A stretch of DNA of 9,989 nucleotides, from positions 1 to 9,989 of the forward strand of contig JACQFK010000656.1 in assembly GCA_016200125.1 (NCBI GenBank). The letters are read 5' to 3'. Below the pieces are notes generated by a model that searched no databases, was not told the origin of the DNA, and worked only from the letters and a program-made list of their open reading frames with translations. This document shows, piece after piece, positions 6,776 through 9,989 of this stretch (position 1 is the stretch's first letter; each line of letters opens with the position of its first letter). The position numbers were made by a program, and so were the translations under genes. Origin of the DNA: Planctomycetota bacterium (GTDB taxonomy: Bacteria > Planctomycetota > MHYJ01 > JACPRB01).

Positions 6776-9079
6776 ATGAATCGCAGCGCTTTGGCTCTCC
6801 TGCTCGCCGTAATGGCCGGCTGCGGAGACGGAGGCGGCTCCGGGACCGCCGCCCCGCCGCCCCCGCCCGCCCCCGCCGTGCCGCTCACCGGCCTCCAGAT
6901 CTACAAGAAGATCTGCCTCTCCTGCCACGGGGCCGCGGGCGAAGGGAGCAAGGACCACCCCGAGGCGCTGGTCGGGGACAAGTCGCTCGAGAAGCTCGCC
7001 CAGTACATCGCCAAGACGATGCCCGAGGACAAGCCTGGCACCTGCAAGGGCGAGGACGCGAAGAAGGTCGCGGCCTACATCTACGACGCCTTCTATTCCC
7101 GCGCCGCCCAGGCGCGGAACAAGCCGCCCCGGATCGAGCTCGCCCGCCTCACCGTCGGCCAGTACCGCAACGTCGTCGCCGACCTCTTCGCGACTTTCGC
7201 CGAGCCGGCCAAGCCCGACGACCGCCCCGGTCTGCGGGGCGAATACGGCAACGGCAAGCGGCCCGGCCGCGACAAGAGCACCTTCGAGCGGATCGATCCG
7301 ACGGTCAGCTTCGCGTTCGGCGACAAGGGGCCGGGCGAGAAGATCACCCCCGAGGAGTATTCCGGCCGCTGGACGGGCGCGATCCTCGCCCCGGAGACGG
7401 GCGAGTACCAGTTCAACGTCGAGACCATCAACGGAGCCCGGCTCTTCCTCAACGACCTGGAGCGCCCGCTGATGGACGGCTGGGTCCGCTCCGGCGACGA
7501 GAAGAACCACCGGGAGACGATCACCCTGCTCGCGGGCCGCAGCTACCCGCTCCGGCTGGAGTTCTTCAAGGAGAAGAAGGAGCCGTCGGCCGCGATCGCG
7601 CTGAAGTGGAAGGCGCCCGGCCGGATCGAGGAACTGGTCCCCGAGCGCGCCCTGAGCCCCGGCCGCTATCCGCCGACCTTCGTCGTGAGCACCGCGTTCC
7701 CGCCCGACGACCGCAGCATGGGCTACGAGCGCGGGAACATGGTCTCGCGGGCCTGGGACGATGCGACCACGCAGGCCGCCATCGAAGCGGCCGGCTGGCT
7801 CCTGCCCCGGCTCAAGACCTTCGCCCGGGTCTCGATCGACGGCGCCGACGGCAAGAAGAACCTCCAGGCCTTCTGCCGGAAGTTCGTCGAGCGCGCCTTC
7901 CGCCGCCCGCTCACGCCCGCCCAGCAGGAGTTCTTCGTCGACCGCCACCTGGCCGCCGGCGACCTCGAGACGGCGGCGAAGAAGATCGTGATCCTGACGC
8001 TCAAGTCCCCCCGCTTCCTCTACCGCGAGGTCGGCTCCGAGCAGCCCGACGCCTTCGACGTCGCGTCGCGGATCTCCTTCGGCCTCTGGGACAGCCTGCC
8101 CGACGCCCCGCTCCTCGAGGCGGCCGCCGCGGGCAAGCTCTCCACGCCCGCGGAGATCGTGAAGCAGGTCGAGCGCATGCTGCCCGACGCCCGGACCCGC
8201 GCCAAGATGCGCCTCTTCCTCTACCGCTGGCTGAACCTGGAGCGCGTCCAGGAGCTGGACAAGGACGACAAGCAGTTCCCCGAGTTCAACGACCAGGTGG
8301 TGTCGGACCTCCGGACCTCGCTCAACCTGTTCCTGGACGACATCATCTGGGGCGACAGCTCCGACTTCCGCCAGCTGCTCCTCTCGGACGCCGTCTACCT
8401 GAACGGGCGGCTGTCGAAGATCTACGGCGCCGATCTTCCCGCCGACGCCCCCTTCAAGAAAGTCACGCTCGACGCCGCCCACCACGTCGGCATCCTGACC
8501 CATCCGCTCCTCATGGCGGGCTTCGCCTACGACTCCACGACCTCGCCGATCCACCGGGGCCTGTTCGTGGCGCGCAGCCTCCTGGGCCGCCGGCTCCGTC
8601 CGCCGCCCGAGGCGGTCGTGCCTCTCCCCCCGAAGCTTCATCCCGACATGACGACGCGCGAGCGGGTGTCGCTGCAGACCAAGCCCGCGGCCTGCCAGTC
8701 CTGCCATTCGATGATCAACCCGCTCGGCTTCGCGCTGGAGAACTACGACGCGGTGGGCCGCTTCCGCCAGACCGAGGACGGGCGGAAGATCGACGCCCAG
8801 GGCTCCTACTGGACGCGGGCGGGCGATGAGATCAAGTTCAACGGCGCCCGCGAGCTGGGCGAGTCGCTGGTGAAAAGCGACGAGACCCAGTCGGCGTTCA
8901 TCGAGCACCTCTTCCACTTCCTCGTGAAGCAGCCGATCCTGGCCCACGGCCTGGACCGGCCCGAGACCCTGCGCAAGGACTTCGTGGAGAGCGGCTTCAA
9001 CATCCGGAAGCTGCTGGTCCAGGTGATCACGTCCTCGGCCACGTCGGGCGCCCGCACCCCGACCGCTCCCCCCAAGTAG
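6776..9079 (+). CDS. Planctomycete-type multidomain cytochrome c lipoprotein (PSCyt/PSD with PA14)
   Basis: The protein has 767 residues. A lipoprotein signal ends at Cys16 (VMAGC), followed by a Gly/Pro linker. An N-terminal cytochrome c domain has haem site CLSCH (47-51) and likely axial Met82 (TMP). Then come PSD3/DUF1587 (RLTVGQYRNVVADLF, about 122-136), a PA14 carbohydrate-binding-type domain (about 176-285), PSD5/DUF1595 (about 362-392), PSD4/DUF1592 (about 404-535), PSCyt3/DUF1588 with a second haem motif CQSCH (640-644), and PSD2/DUF1585 (about 672-750). The order is that typical of the family. It is probably membrane-anchored outside the cytoplasm and transfers electrons; its substrate is unknown. 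The DUF1552 protein that often accompanies this family is not next to it. An in-frame ATG at 6686 precedes the lipoprotein signal and is unlikely. The Shine-Dalgarno at 6776 is weak. Confidence 0.92.
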   Translation: MNRSALALLLAVMAGCGDGGGSGTAAPPPPPAPAVPLTGLQIYKKICLSCHGAAGEGSKDHPEALVGDKSLEKLAQYIAKTMPEDKPGTCKGEDAKKVAAYIYDAFYSRAAQARNKPPRIELARLTVGQYRNVVADLFATFAEPAKPDDRPGLRGEYGNGKRPGRDKSTFERIDPTVSFAFGDKGPGEKITPEEYSGRWTGAILAPETGEYQFNVETINGARLFLNDLERPLMDGWVRSGDEKNHRETITLLAGRSYPLRLEFFKEKKEPSAAIALKWKAPGRIEELVPERALSPGRYPPTFVVSTAFPPDDRSMGYERGNMVSRAWDDATTQAAIEAAGWLLPRLKTFARVSIDGADGKKNLQAFCRKFVERAFRRPLTPAQQEFFVDRHLAAGDLETAAKKIVILTLKSPRFLYREVGSEQPDAFDVASRISFGLWDSLPDAPLLEAAAAGKLSTPAEIVKQVERMLPDARTRAKMRLFLYRWLNLERVQELDKDDKQFPEFNDQVVSDLRTSLNLFLDDIIWGDSSDFRQLLLSDAVYLNGRLSKIYGADLPADAPFKKVTLDAAHHVGILTHPLLMAGFAYDSTTSPIHRGLFVARSLLGRRLRPPPEAVVPLPPKLHPDMTTRERVSLQTKPAACQSCHSMINPLGFALENYDAVGRFRQTEDGRKIDAQGSYWTRAGDEIKFNGARELGESLVKSDETQSAFIEHLFHFLVKQPILAHGLDRPETLRKDFVESGFNIRKLLVQVITSSATSGARTPTAPPK

Positions 9080-9081
9080 CC

Positions 9082-9112
9082 TGCAACGAAACAAACGGTT
9101 TACTTCGTTTCA
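9082..9112. repeat. AT-rich 31-bp quasi-palindromic repeat, copy B
   Basis: The copy begins 2 bp after the stop codon of the PSCyt/PSD lipoprotein gene. Its 25-bp core (9085-9109) differs from copy A, read on the opposite strand 7 kb away, at one base, and the TGC and TCA flanks are identical to those of copy A. It is immediately adjacent to copy C. The arms pair imperfectly within the copy (AACGAA with TTCGTT, AAAC with GTTT). Confidence 0.85.
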
Positions 9113-9143
9113 TGCAACGAATTAAACCGTTTGTTTCGTTTCA
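9113..9143. repeat. AT-rich 31-bp quasi-palindromic repeat, copy C (inverted to B)
   Basis: The core (9116-9140) is the reverse complement of copy B at 24 of 25 positions. Copies B and C can therefore form one long hairpin with a 25-bp stem, one mismatch and the 6-nt loop TCATGC. The outer flanks TGC...TCA make B and C look tandem as well, because each copy is itself nearly palindromic. The pair fills the interval upstream of bfr, and copy C ends about 54 bp before its ATG. Confidence 0.85.
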
Positions 9144-9163
9144 CGGCCGGGGGCTGAAAACGT

Positions 9164-9169
9164 TAGGAT
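9164..9169 (+). promoter_or_regulatory. Candidate -10 element for bacterioferritin
   Basis: TAGGAT (four of six matches to TATAAT) lies 28 bp before the bfr ATG, so transcription would start near 9176. No clear -35 is present: the -35 position falls at the end of palindrome copy C, which could hold an activator site instead. This is a weak call. Confidence 0.3.
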
Positions 9170-9197
9170 GCGGGGCCGGCAGACATAAGGAGAGACC

Positions 9198-9677
9198 ATG
9201 AAAGGCGACGCGAAGATCATCGAGGCGCTGAACCGGTCGCTGACGACCGAGCTCACGGCCATCAACCAGTACTTCGTCCAGGCGAAGATGCTCCAGAACT
9301 TGGGCTACCTCTCGCTGGCCAAGAAGATGCACGAGGAGTCGATCGGCGAGATGAAGCACGCCGACAAGATCATCGAACGCATCCTCTTCCTCGAAGGCAT
9401 CCCGAACATCGCCCGCTACGACGTGATCCGCGTGGGCCGGGACGTCCGGGACCAGCTTCAGAACGACCTCAAGCTCGAGATGGGCGGAGTGAAGGGCTAC
9501 AACGAGGCCATCGAGCTCTGCATCAAGGCGAAGGATTCGGGGACCCGGGAACTGCTCGAGGAGATCCTCGTCTCGAGCGAAGAGCACGTCGACTGGCTGG
9601 AAACGCAGCTCGGGCTGATCGAGTCGCTGGGACTGCAGAACTACCTGGCGGAGAAGCTCGGGGACGCGGGCCAATAG
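9198..9677 (+). CDS. bfr: Bacterioferritin
   Basis: Bacterioferritin is a 24-subunit, haem-bearing iron-storage shell in the cytoplasm. The 159-residue protein has the usual family length and aligns without gaps to well-known members, ending in the standard WLETQLGLI...GLQNYL. Conserved residues are Glu18, Glu51, His54, Glu94 and His130 of the diiron site, and Met52 as haem ligand. The sixth diiron ligand, normally Glu127 three residues before His130, is Ser here (VSSEEHVDW); Glu128 or Glu129 could compensate. AAGGAG 5 nt before the ATG at 9198 fixes the start. Two AT-rich palindromes lie directly upstream. The gene is convergent with, and overlaps by 37 bp, a Bfd-like gene whose product would release the stored iron. 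Confidence 0.95.
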   Translation: MKGDAKIIEALNRSLTTELTAINQYFVQAKMLQNLGYLSLAKKMHEESIGEMKHADKIIERILFLEGIPNIARYDVIRVGRDVRDQLQNDLKLEMGGVKGYNEAIELCIKAKDSGTRELLEEILVSSEEHVDWLETQLGLIESLGLQNYLAEKLGDAGQ

Positions 9678-9859
9678 GCGGCCGCCCCTTCCTTCTCGAG
9701 GATCGCCTCGAGGGCGGGGTGGCAGGCGGTGCAGCCGCCGCCCGCGCCGGTGCAGGCTGCGATCTGGCGCAGCGAACAGGCCTTCCCGTCCCGGACGCAG
9801 GCCAGGACCTGCTTCTCGGTCACCTTCAGGCTCTCGCACACGATCCGCTCGCGCTTCAT
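9641..9859 (-). CDS. Bacterioferritin-associated ferredoxin-like (2Fe-2S) protein
   Basis: Bfd passes electrons to bacterioferritin haem so that stored ferric iron is reduced and released. The 72-residue protein has the family layout: IVCESLKVTEKQV (6-18) aligns with the VCxCxxVT start, and CTGAGGGCTACHPAL (36-50) with the TGAGxxCxxC end. Three cluster-ligand positions are Cys (8, 43, 46), but the second Cys of the CxC pair is Ser10 (AGC). Extra cysteines at 21, 28 and 36 might substitute. The C-terminal 15 or so residues extend beyond the usual domain and are encoded opposite the end of bfr. A GGTGG-type Shine-Dalgarno precedes the ATG at 9859. A Fur-box-like palindrome covers the predicted transcription start, suggesting induction under iron limitation. 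Convergence with bfr supports the functional call. Confidence 0.85.
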   Translation of the reverse strand: MKRERIVCESLKVTEKQVLACVRDGKACSLRQIAACTGAGGGCTACHPALEAILEKEGAAAYWPASPSFSAR

Positions 9860-9877
9860 CGCCCCACCTAATTGAGC

Positions 9878-9894
9878 CTGAGACTCAGTCTCAG
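9878..9894. promoter_or_regulatory. Fur-box-like palindrome in the bfd-like promoter
   Basis: CTGAGACTCAGTCTCAG is a perfect palindrome with 8-bp arms around one base. Its inner 15 bp follow the 7-1-7 layout of Fur boxes (TGAGAATNATTCTCA type), with one symmetric change per arm. It lies 19 bp before the ATG at 9859 and overlaps the expected +1. The palindrome is certain; Fur binding is inferred from layout and gene context. Confidence 0.6.
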
Positions 9895-9896
9895 TT

Positions 9897-9926
9897 ACTA
9901 TACGCGCGAGAAGGCCCCGGTTTCCA
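9897..9926 (-). promoter_or_regulatory. Candidate promoter of the bfd-like gene
   Basis: TATAGT (9902-9897, minus strand) matches five of six -10 positions. TGGAAA (9926-9921), 18 bp upstream, matches four of six -35 positions. The predicted start, near 9890, falls within the Fur-like palindrome, the usual geometry for repression. Confidence 0.5.
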
Positions 9927-9936
9927 GAAAATCTGC

Positions 9937-9989
9937 TCAGAGCTTCTCGACGTGGAAGTCGTCCAGGATCCGCGACCGGCGCCGCGCCG
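9937..9989 (-). CDS. C-terminal end of an unidentified gene (partial)
   Basis: The minus strand is open from the right edge to a TGA at 9939-9937 and reads ...RRRSRILDDFHVEKL. The codons before the stop all end in G or C, as in the real genes of this window, which supports coding. The stretch is too short to identify a family. The gap to the bfd-like ATG is 77 bp and holds that gene's own promoter, so the two are probably separate transcription units. Confidence 0.45.
   Translation of the reverse strand, partial: ARRRSRILDDFHVEKL

Noticed and set aside
6701..9094. 797-residue open frame antisense to the PSCyt/PSD lipoprotein gene
   Set aside because: It mirrors the high-GC codon structure of the real gene, has no recognisable domain and is low-complexity Arg/Gly/Leu-rich.
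9082..9143. CRISPR array from the adjacent repeats
   Set aside because: There are only two copies, directly abutting with no spacer, and a third alone 7 kb away; no cas gene is present.

Overview
The window is high-GC bacterial chromosome from what looks like a Planctomycetota or closely related heterotroph. The evidence is family content: a multidomain PSCyt/PSD (DUF1587-PA14-DUF1595-DUF1592-DUF1588-DUF1585) lipoprotein cytochrome, a DUF1080 (3-keto-disaccharide hydrolase) secreted protein and two PQQ-like beta-propeller proteins with very short signal peptides. This assignment is inferred from families; there is no rRNA or phylogenetic marker beyond a sigma factor.

Layout. Left edge (1-1323): on the minus strand, the first codons of a probable P-loop protein, a primary-like sigma-70 factor with a very clear promoter that overlaps its own start, and an 80-residue orphan protein. 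1324-1574 is a non-coding divergent region. 1575-2075 (+) is a single-domain rhodanese, convergent with a secreted PQQ-like propeller (2098-3360, -), which follows a stand-alone CheY-like receiver (3416-3805, -). Divergent from the receiver is a second PQQ-like propeller (3944-5257, +), translationally coupled through a GTGA overlap to a TPR protein that starts at GTG (5254-5940, +). A DUF1080 protein (5946-6671, -) is convergent with the TPR gene and divergent from the large PSCyt/PSD lipoprotein (6776-9079, +). The right end holds an iron-storage pair: bacterioferritin (9198-9677, +) and a bacterioferritin-associated-ferredoxin-like protein (9641-9859, -), convergent and overlapping by 37 bp. 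The C-terminus of one more minus-strand gene closes the window.

How the genes fit together. The PQQ-like, DUF1080 and PSCyt/PSD genes form a cell-envelope cluster of the kind common in planctomycetes, with largely unproven substrates. Bfr and the Bfd-like protein would store iron and release it by electron transfer. The Bfd-like gene carries a perfect 17-bp Fur-box-like palindrome at its predicted transcription start.

The most unusual signal is an AT-rich 25-bp quasi-palindrome (31 bp with conserved flanks) present three times: once at the rhodanese 3' end, where it supplies the stop codon, and twice as an inverted pair between the PSCyt/PSD gene and bfr. The three cores differ from one another at a single position. 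They could be REP/REPIN-like elements or operators. Two further oddities are a Cys-to-Ser change at a cluster-ligand position in the Bfd-like protein and a Glu-to-Ser change at a ferroxidase-ligand position in Bfr.
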